Under the pieces are notes generated by a model, which was given only the letters and a program-made list of their open reading frames with translations, did not search any database and was not told the DNA's origin. The position numbers and the translations under genes are program-made. This document shows positions 34,885-43,473 of a stretch of DNA of 64,000 nucleotides, in pieces. Position 1 is the stretch's first letter. Each line of letters opens with the position of its first letter. The stretch lies in IMG/VR virus record IMGVR_UViG_3300009285_003054, positions 62,001 through 126,000 of that record. One strand, written 5' to 3'. Origin of the DNA: a virus.

Positions 34885-37800
34885 TTAGGGTTCAACGATC
34901 CCGAAATTGTTGGAGTCCACCACGGCCAACCCGAAGGTATGGGTGATGGTGTGCCTACGATAGTACCCGTAGACGTACCGGAAAATGTTGGGGCTGGTGG
35001 TATCCCGGTATACTCGCACATCACTCCCGGAGATGATCTTGCGGGGTGTCCCCGCATCACTGAGGTATCTACCAATCTTGTGGGTGGAAACCAGTTCGCT
35101 CAGGGTACCTACTACTACGTTTCGTAGTGCTTCAGCACCCGCCAACGGATCCTCCGGGGTCAACGAGATAATCTGTGATTCAATGACCCCGTCAACCGCC
35201 CGAGTCACATACTTGTCCTGAATCCGGAGATTGGGAGATGCCCACTCCGTCATGGAATCGGTGGTCATTTCAGTGACCCACCTGTATACCCCAGTACCCA
35301 CTGAGTCCAAGAAGTTGATCCGTGCGGACCCGAGTACCTTGTTCTCAGCTTCTGTGAACGTCTGCACGGAATCAAATACCGTGAGTAGCGTCCGAAGACT
35401 GGTCATCCAGGGTTCTGCAAATCCGGCGTACTGCATGCAGAGCACTGCGGCAACGAAAGATCCATCCAGGGTCACCACGGTGGTTTTGCCGTCTGCCAGA
35501 GTGATGGTATAGGTACACTCGGTTGGCCCGACCATCACCCGCGTACCATGCGACTGGTTGTCCCCAAACACTGCCAGGGTGTTGATAGCAGTGTACGCCA
35601 GGGTATTCGGAGTGACAGAGTCCCCTACCTCTGTATTGAGGGGCATACCCACCCAGAGCATCCGGAGATTCTTCTGCAGGGGATCAGCTAGTTCGTCAAT
35701 TTGCTGCAGTTGGGTTCCAAGAGTCCCGAAGGCGCTCAGTACTACCATGTCAGTGATTCGAGTATCCTCGAAACAGGCTTCAATTGCGGTGTCATAGTCC
35801 GAATCTTGGTAGATCCCATCCTCATCGGCGTCTGCCACCTGGCATACGAAGAAACCGTTCCCATCGGGATTGAGCTTCCAAGCCAGGGAGTTGATGATGG
35901 CCAGGTGATTCGTGGTGCCCATGGGGAACAAGAGGGTCTCCCCCTCGTCCTTGCTACGCACGAAAATGGGAACATTATAGAGATCTGTACCCCGGAGGTA
36001 CTGTGCAGATAGGCGGTAAGAGTCTCCCGGAGTTGGCTCTGCACCCTTGTGTTGGTATACAACAGTAAGGTCGTCGGCTGGGTCAGCAGCTCCCAGGTCA
36101 ATAAAGCGGGTGTTGTCCCCACCTACATCCACCACAATGGCTGCACCAGTAATCGGAGTAGGCACACTATTCACTACTGAAACCAAAGTGTCCGGGGTAT
36201 GATTGAGGATGATGTAGTAGTGTCCGGCGGTTCCGGTGATGACCCCCAGGGAGTCTAGGATGATATCATCTTCGCTCACTGTCTCGGTTTCCTGAATCTG
36301 CACAGACCAGTCAATGACATCCGCAAGGGTAGTGGTCCAAGTGAAGATATCCCCAGCGCGGAATCGCGGGGTGCTCACATTCCGGACCATCATAGTGAGA
36401 CTTCCATCAAAGGTAATAGACTGGTCTGCCGTGATCGCAGTGAACGTCCCAGTACCCCCCTCGGGGGTCCCTGAGCTGAAGATAAAGGCTACTGACCCAG
36501 CGCCGGCTACTGATACCTCGGCTTCGTAGCTTCGATTGTCCTTCACATCCGGGACCACCCGTGGAGCAGCAATTGTTACAGTGAATGAGTCACCCACTAC
36601 GAAGTTTGTCGCTCCCAAATCTACCGCTATTTCGACACCCTCATCCAGATCTGCCGTGGCAGAATCAATCAGGACCGCAGTAGTCCCAGTGGCAATGCCA
36701 TCATCTCCGATGGCAGTCCAGGCCAACGTCACATTGGTGGTTCCGGTGATAGCCACTGTGGTGAGCTTGTAGGATCGATTCCAATCTCCGGTGAACTCGG
36801 ATGCCAGGGAGTGGATTGTGACTACTCCAGTACCTGTGTTTGCCGGATCTGGTACTACACTCCCGATTGTGGTGAACTGATTGGTGTTCTCGTGCAGTAC
36901 TGAACGTTCCACCACACCTACCCCGTAGGCTGTGTATGTCCATACGTCACCAACATCGAAAGTGCCCCCCTGATCCTGTACGGAGAACTTCAGCCCATAT
37001 TCCAGGGACACCACCGCACCCTCAACGGGGGTTATCTGATTAACAACACCTGCAGTAAGTACGTAGGTCGTATGGGTGGGATTGTGGTGTGCCATGTCAT
37101 TACCCAACGCAACCGGTGTACTGGACCAGGCGAATATGGCGGCACCCCCAGCCCCGCCCGTGGTGCATTCGATGGAGTAAGTTCGGTTGTAAGGGTGGGT
37201 ATACGTCGAAGTCGACGCAAAGTAGAGAATGCCGTCTCCAGTATTACCTCCGTCCACTGTCATTGAAGTGGTCCAATGCTCCTGTGCATCCTCCGGTGCG
37301 CCCCACACTGTTACACCGACTCCAGTGAATTCTGCCAATGTCAATGCGGAAGATGCCGCCACAATTGCTGTGGTAGTAGAAGCAGCCGTAATGTAGGTGA
37401 TGGTGATGACCTTGGTCGGGACATCCTCTACAACTGACAGTGCCAATCCGATTACAGTAACTATCTTAATCCCATTACCCGCAGGACCCTCAGTCAATGC
37501 AGTGACTGTGATATCTTCATTGTTGGCACCCAGCACTGTGCCTAGCGCGTAGTCTCCTCCTGAACCGTAGGCTTGCCCGGTCAGGTAGGTATTGCCTGCA
37601 TCCGGGACCCCATCGGTCACTGTTACTGGAAGGATGTAGTCCAGATACTCGGTAAAGTCTTTCCCACCAGGCCCCCTACCCATACTGATAATGCTGCGAA
37701 TGTCATCATAGGGGAGAGGATCCAGGACATCTCGGTCGATGCTCTGATACGTGATGTAGTAAGTGGTGGTGGTATTGAAATATCGTGTAGCGACGATGAC

Positions 37801-38124
37801 GCTGTCGTTGGCTACTACTGTCTGGGTGAAAGAGTATTTTGAACCATCCAGTTCTACACCATCCGAATCCACAATTTGGGTATTGGATTTGTTACCATCA
37901 CTCTGGAAGTCGAGTACTGCAGTGTAGGGGCCTGTCCCGGTGAAGGTAAGGGTCTCATCGGAAACCTTCGCCCTAATTATCTCAGAGTTGAGATATTGAG
38001 CTAGGCGACTTCCTTTCCCCACTATGACAGGCAGGCGGGGGTACCCAGCCAGATTTGGACCAGCCGATGGGCGAATGACAAACCCGATATAGTTCCCGGG
38101 CCGCAGAAAACTCGATGTCTCCAT
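34885..38124 (-). CDS. Contractile tail sheath protein
   Basis: AGGAGAGC precedes ATG 38124. The 1079-residue protein has the sheath layout: an N-terminal segment announcing a fixed ring subunit (PGNYIGFVIRPSAGPNLAG), several inserted beta-rich Ig-like domains (about 180-700), and a conserved C-terminal part with the handshake and core region (about 750-1079), ending FGLAVVDSNNFGIVEP. At 1079 aa it is much larger than T4 gp18 (659 aa), the excess being extra surface domains. It marks the phage as a myovirus. Neighbours are the tube candidate, tape measure and chaperones downstream. Confidence 0.8.
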   Translation of the reverse strand: METSSFLRPGNYIGFVIRPSAGPNLAGYPRLPVIVGKGSRLAQYLNSEIIRAKVSDETLTFTGTGPYTAVLDFQSDGNKSNTQIVDSDGVELDGSKYSFTQTVVANDSVIVATRYFNTTTTYYITYQSIDRDVLDPLPYDDIRSIISMGRGPGGKDFTEYLDYILPVTVTDGVPDAGNTYLTGQAYGSGGDYALGTVLGANNEDITVTALTEGPAGNGIKIVTVIGLALSVVEDVPTKVITITYITAASTTTAIVAASSALTLAEFTGVGVTVWGAPEDAQEHWTTSMTVDGGNTGDGILYFASTSTYTHPYNRTYSIECTTGGAGGAAIFAWSSTPVALGNDMAHHNPTHTTYVLTAGVVNQITPVEGAVVSLEYGLKFSVQDQGGTFDVGDVWTYTAYGVGVVERSVLHENTNQFTTIGSVVPDPANTGTGVVTIHSLASEFTGDWNRSYKLTTVAITGTTNVTLAWTAIGDDGIATGTTAVLIDSATADLDEGVEIAVDLGATNFVVGDSFTVTIAAPRVVPDVKDNRSYEAEVSVAGAGSVAFIFSSGTPEGGTGTFTAITADQSITFDGSLTMMVRNVSTPRFRAGDIFTWTTTLADVIDWSVQIQETETVSEDDIILDSLGVITGTAGHYYIILNHTPDTLVSVVNSVPTPITGAAIVVDVGGDNTRFIDLGAADPADDLTVVYQHKGAEPTPGDSYRLSAQYLRGTDLYNVPIFVRSKDEGETLLFPMGTTNHLAIINSLAWKLNPDGNGFFVCQVADADEDGIYQDSDYDTAIEACFEDTRITDMVVLSAFGTLGTQLQQIDELADPLQKNLRMLWVGMPLNTEVGDSVTPNTLAYTAINTLAVFGDNQSHGTRVMVGPTECTYTITLADGKTTVVTLDGSFVAAVLCMQYAGFAEPWMTSLRTLLTVFDSVQTFTEAENKVLGSARINFLDSVGTGVYRWVTEMTTDSMTEWASPNLRIQDKYVTRAVDGVIESQIISLTPEDPLAGAEALRNVVVGTLSELVSTHKIGRYLSDAGTPRKIISGSDVRVYRDTTSPNIFRYVYGYYRRHTITHTFGLAVVDSNNFGIVEP

Positions 38125-38162
38125 AACTTTGCTCTCCTAGTTGGGCGTTATCCACCCTCGAA

Positions 38163-38450
38163 TTATAACTCTCTGGCCTGGAGCAACCGCATAATGGGGG
38201 TTGTCAGGTTTGTGTCGTCTTGCAAGAGAATGACCATCCGGTCGCCGGCAACGTTCAGATCTGGCACCTCTGCTACCGTCCCAATTACCCCAGTGAAGTC
38301 CCCCAAGTCAAGGATCCCATCGCTAGTGTCATTCGTCACTTGGAGGTTATCTGCCCGAAGATAGAGATCTTCTCCCAAGGTATATTCGGAGTTGAGCAAG
38401 TCCCCGGGCACTCTGGTATAGTTGGCTACGATTTGGATAAGATTAGACAT
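38163..38450 (-). CDS. Small virion protein, 95 aa
   Basis: GAGGTATAGCCA precedes ATG 38450. The 95-residue, acidic, beta-rich product (LRADNLQVTNDTSDGILD) sits directly ahead of the sheath gene. The size and place fit a small tail completion or sheath-associated protein, but no family is recognised. Confidence 0.5.
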   Translation of the reverse strand: MSNLIQIVANYTRVPGDLLNSEYTLGEDLYLRADNLQVTNDTSDGILDLGDFTGVIGTVAEVPDLNVAGDRMVILLQDDTNLTTPIMRLLQAREL

Positions 38451-38453
38451 TGG

Positions 38454-41003
38454 CTATACCTCAGTCACGAGGGCTTGCACCACCGCAGTGGCTAATGGGC
38501 TATGTTTGGATCGTACCCAGCGTGACCCTGTACCCTCTTGCTCATGATCTCCATCTCGTGGGGTAAGCATCCTTCTCCGTTTAACCTTCCTCGATTCACC
38601 ATCAAAAGATGACGTTGCGCTGTACTCCTCTGGCTCAGGGTCGGTGTCAATTGCGCATATGTCTGCCGGGTCATCACCATTATCACAGGAGGATATCGAT
38701 GCTAGAAGTACAGCGCACGCCTCCTTATAAACATAAGCTTTGCGTTGGCTGTCGCGTTCTTTTTTCTCCATCTTCCCAACATAGTCATGGCGTCCTTCAG
38801 CAACGGCACGCAACTTGTGCACCGCTTCCTGCGCCCAGTGTTTCACCCCGTGGACCGCCAATGCCCCGAGATTGCGCATGAAGTTGAATACTGCGTAAAG
38901 CCTTCCGAACTTCTTATGATCCTTCGGGTACTGTTGAGTGGCTGAGTGGACCTTCTCGGGATCTTGCTGCTCGACATGGGACTGAAGGGCTTGCCTTCCT
39001 TCATCGTCCAACCCCATGTGCTCTGCTGCCTGTCCAAAGTGTCCTTTTTCCTCGGGTTGGATCTCTGTCGGATGAGTTTTGGGCTCGGGCTTATCCGTTT
39101 GTTGTGTTGGCGGGATCTTCCCTTTTGCGGAATGTTGAGCAGCCTGACCATGATGGGAAGTCTTCCACCGTTTGTAGAACTTGACTTGCTCGGGCCAAGG
39201 AAGGGAATCGAACAAGACTTTGTTACCTGTCCGCGGGGATCGAAACGTCTTGCCTTTGGCGCGCATTTTCTTTCGGAATGCTTGTGGGAAAGGATCTGCC
39301 CGATTCTTCTTGCGTGCTACTTCGGGACTCCCATCCTCTAGGTGGGGGTTGACTGCCGGTTTAGCTGCGAAGATAGGGTACGCCAGAATTATTTCGGGGG
39401 GTGTCCTGGCCAGTTGATCTCGTTCTTCTCGAAACTTGGCTTTGGCTGCTGCAGTCCGAAAGGAAGCTTCTTTACTCTCTGAGAATATCACATCCTCCAC
39501 TGGATCCTGGCGGTCAAAAGGCTTCTTGTATCTAAGGGTAGCATCCCTATCGTCTTCCTCATCCTGGGATATCACCTCATTCTCTGCCCCCGGATTATTA
39601 GCCAGTTGGGTACCTCTAAAAGATGACCAGTCGGGACGTGGGAGAAACCCCCGATTCTTGTAATCCCCGGGGTTGGGGCGGGATCTAATAGCCTGAATCA
39701 AAGAGGCACCTGATCGCACTCCCGGAGACTTGGCACTTTTGGTTGATGTTATTGCAGCGGTTGTATACAACCGCTGGGGCTCGACATCAATCATCACATG
39801 CTTTGGGGTCTGGGGTGCGCGGATAGTCTTGTCTCTCATGTGGGGATTGGGCCAGTCTTCAGTCTGTTCCTCGGGTGTTTCTCCATCTTGTTGCTTCTGG
39901 CGATCATATCGGAGGGTCTCCGCCATCCTGATCCTTCGGTGCGAATCCTTCCAATTCACACGGGTTATCCATTCCTGGACAAGTTGCGATTTTGGTTGGG
40001 TAACATTTGGGGTATCCAAATCGAGGACAGCCACGGGATGCCCATAAATGCTTTTGGTTGCACTCCTGGCATCCAATGTCTGTACGAGAAGCTTATCCGA
40101 TCCACTGGCGTAGGCCAGAATAACCCACCCCTGCTGCACAGCCTCTGCGGCTTGTTGCAAATCCGAAGCGAGCCGAGCAGGGCGTGCGGGATCATACTTT
40201 TGTGCCAGTACACTGTAATCTCGAATGTTGGTGGTAGATTGTCCGTTGGCAGCCACCATCTCGTGAAACTTCAAACAGCGTAGAGCGTGTCCAAGTTCTG
40301 TTTGGCTGTACGGTGATGGTGCCGTCTGCCATCGGTGTGCTGCAATGCGATAGGATTGATACAGTCCTACCCAATGACCCGGAGATGCCAACTGTGCAAG
40401 GATGGGGAAACTCTGAGTTTTGGCTGCAATCTCACGAGTAGAAGGTTGTGCTCCCAACCGATGGGTAACATAGGGTTCCTGTGTGGAGTCATTCACATCG
40501 ACGTGGCTGAGGGTCCATGTGGGGTAGACGATGTTCTGGTAGGGGGCTAATGCCAACTCAGCGTCTTCGCGAGTCCCTGTGAAGTAGCCCAGGGTGCTGT
40601 GTGGATCATACCGAGAGAATTGTTGTACGTCTTCCGGGAAGTACTCCTGTAGACCATCAGTCAGCTTGTGGTAGAGCGCTGCCAATTGTGTGTGGTCCAC
40701 GTAGTCGATGTAGATCGGTATGCGCCCACCGGAGTTAGGGGAGACAGCGAAGGTACCCAGTCCCCGTGGTTGGAGTGCGAAAGGTCCTACCTTACCCACA
40801 ATCTCCTGAACCTTATCCGAGATGACCGGCTTAAGTTTGGAGTCAACACCCTGAAGGTAGACCAGGGTGATGTGCATGTTTTCGGGGTCTTCCAGATCGA
40901 TCTTCCCCCCAAATTGCTTTTCCACATCCCTTTGTGTAGCTCGAAATGCTTCCGCAAAGTGGGGAGGGATCCTCGCAAGAATACAGATATTCTCTTTCGA
41001 CAT
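38454..41003 (-). CDS. 2H phosphoesterase domain fused to a large virion-type protein
   Basis: AAGG nine bases before ATG 41003 sets the start. The N-terminal 165 residues are a 2H phosphoesterase (LigT/2'-5' RNA ligase fold) with both catalytic motifs, HIT at 44-46 (HITLVYL) and HST at 135-137 (HSTLGYF). This fold cleaves or ligates 2',3'- or 3'-5'-linked RNA and cyclic nucleotides. The remaining about 680 residues are unrecognised until about 584-620, where the KTFRSPRTGNKVLFDSLP domain shared with two neighbouring basic proteins appears. The protein lies between the metallopeptidase and sheath genes. Packaging with the virion and action against nucleotide-based immunity is an attractive inference, not shown. 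Confidence 0.7.
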   Translation of the reverse strand: MSKENICILARIPPHFAEAFRATQRDVEKQFGGKIDLEDPENMHITLVYLQGVDSKLKPVISDKVQEIVGKVGPFALQPRGLGTFAVSPNSGGRIPIYIDYVDHTQLAALYHKLTDGLQEYFPEDVQQFSRYDPHSTLGYFTGTREDAELALAPYQNIVYPTWTLSHVDVNDSTQEPYVTHRLGAQPSTREIAAKTQSFPILAQLASPGHWVGLYQSYRIAAHRWQTAPSPYSQTELGHALRCLKFHEMVAANGQSTTNIRDYSVLAQKYDPARPARLASDLQQAAEAVQQGWVILAYASGSDKLLVQTLDARSATKSIYGHPVAVLDLDTPNVTQPKSQLVQEWITRVNWKDSHRRIRMAETLRYDRQKQQDGETPEEQTEDWPNPHMRDKTIRAPQTPKHVMIDVEPQRLYTTAAITSTKSAKSPGVRSGASLIQAIRSRPNPGDYKNRGFLPRPDWSSFRGTQLANNPGAENEVISQDEEDDRDATLRYKKPFDRQDPVEDVIFSESKEASFRTAAAKAKFREERDQLARTPPEIILAYPIFAAKPAVNPHLEDGSPEVARKKNRADPFPQAFRKKMRAKGKTFRSPRTGNKVLFDSLPWPEQVKFYKRWKTSHHGQAAQHSAKGKIPPTQQTDKPEPKTHPTEIQPEEKGHFGQAAEHMGLDDEGRQALQSHVEQQDPEKVHSATQQYPKDHKKFGRLYAVFNFMRNLGALAVHGVKHWAQEAVHKLRAVAEGRHDYVGKMEKKERDSQRKAYVYKEACAVLLASISSCDNGDDPADICAIDTDPEPEEYSATSSFDGESRKVKRRRMLTPRDGDHEQEGTGSRWVRSKHSPLATAVVQALVTEV

Positions 41004-41014
41004 ACAAAACATCC

Positions 41015-41869
41015 TTATAGGATTAGACCCAGGACGACTTTGGCAACACGCGAGACACTGGCAGGCGTAACTGGTAGCTCCTCGCGGTCATCATAATGGG
41101 TCTGATACCAATGTAGCCAGGTTTCCTGAATTCGATCAAGATCTGCTTTGACCATTCCGGATTCTACGTCTCTGATGTAACTCATGTAGATGTGAAGATC
41201 TTTTTCGAAAGCAGAACCCCACCCGCGTGCGCTATTCACAATCTCCCGGACGTGTGCCTCTACCTCAATGGGTTGGAGGTAGTAGCTCAATGGGTTTCGC
41301 TTCCGTTCGGATTGAGAGACATTGGACACAAAGTATCCCTCAACAGATTGCCGAGCGTGGGTCATCTCGTGCCCAATGGCTGCTGTACCATCATTGGTGG
41401 CTACCCGTTGAATAATCGCGTAATCCAGACTCGAATTCAAAGTGAACGTCACAGACAAAACACGGAGTATTCCGCGTTGAATGGAGAACACACCACTTGA
41501 TTCGGATTTGATTTTCTTGGCTTGTTGTTTAAGGGTTACCGTAGCCCGAAACTCATCAATCCCCAAGGCGTGGAAGGCATCCTCAACATCCGGAGTGATC
41601 TCCAATGCATCATCCCGCATGTGCATTTGATCCTTTGCACTACGGAATCGGGCCACTAAGGTACCTCTCCGGGTACGAGTCCAATGAAACCCCGCTACTG
41701 CGGGGGTTTCCCCCCAGTACTGTTTGCAATATCCAAGGATTTGATTACAAATTTTTCGGGGAACATGGTAGAGATCAATATCCCGGGGATCTAATGTATG
41801 GGTTGGGTCAGCCGATCCAGTAGCAACAAGGGGGGTTTGTTCGTATGGATCGAGGTATACAAAAGACAT
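41015..41869 (-). CDS. Zinc metallopeptidase (HExxH), 284 aa
   Basis: The 284-residue protein carries a zinc-binding helix with HEMTH (167-171, in AAIGHEMTHARQ). A downstream Glu (202 or 204 in QPIEVEAHVRE) lies about 31-33 residues after the second His, as in gluzincin-like peptidases. The N-terminal 150 residues are unrecognised. It could process virion proteins or act on host targets. It is 11 bases ahead of the 2H-phosphoesterase fusion and oriented the same way, so the two are probably made together. The divergent DNA methyltransferase begins 36 bases away on the other strand. Confidence 0.7.
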   Translation of the reverse strand: MSFVYLDPYEQTPLVATGSADPTHTLDPRDIDLYHVPRKICNQILGYCKQYWGETPAVAGFHWTRTRRGTLVARFRSAKDQMHMRDDALEITPDVEDAFHALGIDEFRATVTLKQQAKKIKSESSGVFSIQRGILRVLSVTFTLNSSLDYAIIQRVATNDGTAAIGHEMTHARQSVEGYFVSNVSQSERKRNPLSYYLQPIEVEAHVREIVNSARGWGSAFEKDLHIYMSYIRDVESGMVKADLDRIQETWLHWYQTHYDDREELPVTPASVSRVAKVVLGLIL

Positions 41870-41904
41870 GTGTATTCTCTACGGGGTAAAGATAAGTGAT
41901 TAGC

Positions 41905-42705
41905 ATGAGAAAACTGGGTATTATGCTATGGGGAAATTGCACAATGCTGTCAAAGCTAATACGGGGAGATTGCTTCTCGGTGCTCCCAAAACTACTGGAA
42001 AATCATTTCCAGTTGGTGTTCGCCGATCCTCCGTATAACACAGGGTCCACCAAACTTGTGCTTAGGCGCGCCCACACGAATGGGACGAGTGGAGACTGGA
42101 AACGAGTAGACGCGAAATGGGATCAATTCGTAGATCATACTGCATATCGGGATTTTACTACCCGATGGATGGAAGAATGCCTCCGAGTGATCAAACCCAC
42201 GGGAACTCTCTTTATATGCTGCTCCCATCACAGCATCGAAGCCGTTTTGTACTCCATTCGCCGCACAGGTCTGCGCGTGTTGAATATCATCACATGGCAG
42301 AAAGCCAATCCGATGCCCAACCTTACACGAAGGATGCTCACGCATTCTACCGAGTTCATTGTATGGGTCGGAAGGAATCCTGGATGGATATTTAACTACG
42401 AACAGATGAAGACCCACACCGAGAATGGTGTACAGCTTGGGGATGTCTGGAGATTCCCGGTGGTAGGTGGGAAGCAAAGGCTGAAAAACGCGGAGGGGAA
42501 AAGCTTACACCCTACGCAAAAACCGGAAGCACTAGTAGGAAGATGTCTGGAAATGGCTAGTAACACAGGAGATTGGGTATTGGATCCCTTCGGTGGAACC
42601 ATGACCACTGCGGTGATGTGTTTGCGGTTGAATCGAAGATTTATTTGTGTCGAGAAGGATAGGGAATACTATACAAGAGGGGTGAGTAGGCTCAGACTTG
42701 GTTAG
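41905..42705 (+). CDS. DNA methyltransferase, class beta (N6-adenine type)
   Basis: The motif order is that of class beta amino-methyltransferases: DPPYNTG (motif IV, about residues 40-46) comes first and the SAM-binding LDPFGGTMTT (motif I, about 225-234) near the C-terminus, preceded by HPTQKP. The DPPY tetrad points to adenine-N6 methylation, though N4-cytosine enzymes of similar build exist. The start is uncertain among GTG 41896, ATG 41905 and ATG 41944. It is the only clearly coding plus-strand gene between 5 and 64 kb. No cognate nuclease is adjacent, so it is probably protective or regulatory and may be a late arrival. Confidence 0.88.
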   Translation: MRKLGIMLWGNCTMLSKLIRGDCFSVLPKLLENHFQLVFADPPYNTGSTKLVLRRAHTNGTSGDWKRVDAKWDQFVDHTAYRDFTTRWMEECLRVIKPTGTLFICCSHHSIEAVLYSIRRTGLRVLNIITWQKANPMPNLTRRMLTHSTEFIVWVGRNPGWIFNYEQMKTHTENGVQLGDVWRFPVVGGKQRLKNAEGKSLHPTQKPEALVGRCLEMASNTGDWVLDPFGGTMTTAVMCLRLNRRFICVEKDREYYTRGVSRLRLG

Positions 42706-42748
42706 TTATTGCTGTCTGACCATACTTTTTCGATTGAACATTCTTTCC

Positions 42749-43042
42749 CTATACTGGCCAGCGGCTTAATAGATTTTGATAGTAGTGTATTCGCGCACTA
42801 CTGGACGCAGCCATCCTTGCATACTCAGCCTGGACCATACGATCCTTCCCCGACCTACGCATATGTGTCACATCTGGACCATGCACCGCAACATAGACGT
42901 ATCGATCATACTGCTCCAGCAAATTATCGATAATTTGCTGGAGATCGGATGCTTCCACCGCTCTCCCTAGTTGATCTTCCAGATTGTCCAGTGTGTAGTC
43001 GTCGTAATCTCCTGTGATCACACTGTAGTAGTCATGGTCCAT
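42749..43042 (-). CDS. Small hypothetical protein containing a 30-bp DNA palindrome
   Basis: AGGAG precedes ATG 43042. The 97-residue product is acidic and Tyr-rich at the N-terminus (DHDYYSVITGDYDDYTLDN) and basic at the C-terminus. No family is recognised. The segment LQQIIDNLLE is encoded by a perfect 30-bp palindrome. It converges with the methyltransferase gene across a 43-base gap that has no terminator-like hairpin. Confidence 0.5.
   Translation of the reverse strand: MDHDYYSVITGDYDDYTLDNLEDQLGRAVEASDLQQIIDNLLEQYDRYVYVAVHGPDVTHMRRSGKDRMVQAEYARMAASSSARIHYYQNLLSRWPV
42914..42943. repeat. Perfect 30-bp palindrome inside a coding region
   Basis: CTCCAGCAAATTATC is followed immediately by its exact reverse complement, with no spacer and its centre at ATCGAT. 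Either strand can form a 15-bp extended hairpin (with a minimal loop), or the site can bind a symmetric dimer. It codes for LQQIIDNLLE in the minus-strand gene. Confidence 0.95.
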
Positions 43043-43070
43043 ATATAATGGCTTCTCCTATCGGTATACA

Positions 43071-43361
43071 TCAGGGATATGCTGCGGAGGAGTCATCCAC
43101 ATGAACAGTATACCACGTACCAGACCCATCGTCATCCAAGTCTTCCTCCAACCCGGAAATGACCACGCAATCTTCGTTATCTCCAACATCACGGGTTGAT
43201 CTGGCATAGATAACTTCCGGGAATTTCGCTCCCGGCTTGTGAACTCTCACCACAATTCCTGTGGGTTCATAAGAGACTACGAATGTCTCCATTGTAGTCC
43301 CTTCATCTGCTTTCAGAGCAACCAGAACCTCATCGTGGGCATCCAGCTCCAGCTTCACCAT
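43071..43361 (-). CDS. Small acidic hypothetical protein, 96 aa
   Basis: AGGAG nine bases before ATG 43361. The 96-residue product is acidic (EEDLDDDGSG near the C-terminus) and beta-rich, with no recognised family. It lies behind a 112-base gap that contains a CTCTAAAG motif and a TTGTGG/CCACAA inverted repeat, so it may have its own promoter. Confidence 0.5.
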   Translation of the reverse strand: MVKLELDAHDEVLVALKADEGTTMETFVVSYEPTGIVVRVHKPGAKFPEVIYARSTRDVGDNEDCVVISGLEEDLDDDGSGTWYTVHVDDSSAAYP

Positions 43362-43458
43362 GACAAATCTCCTAGTTTATTGTGGACGAGGCCTACCCAC
43401 AACCCACCCGCCGTCCGCGTACCAGATTACAACACACCCCATAATAGGGCTGAAACAG

Positions 43459-43466
43459 CTTTAGAG
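43459..43466 (-). promoter_or_regulatory. CTCTAAAG motif with TATTAT downstream
   Basis: The octamer CTCTAAAG lies in the 112-base gap upstream of the 96-residue gene, with TATTAT 12 bases downstream of it on the minus strand. Of the copies in the window this one most resembles a two-part promoter. Confidence 0.4.
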
Positions 43467-43473
43467 AATTTGT

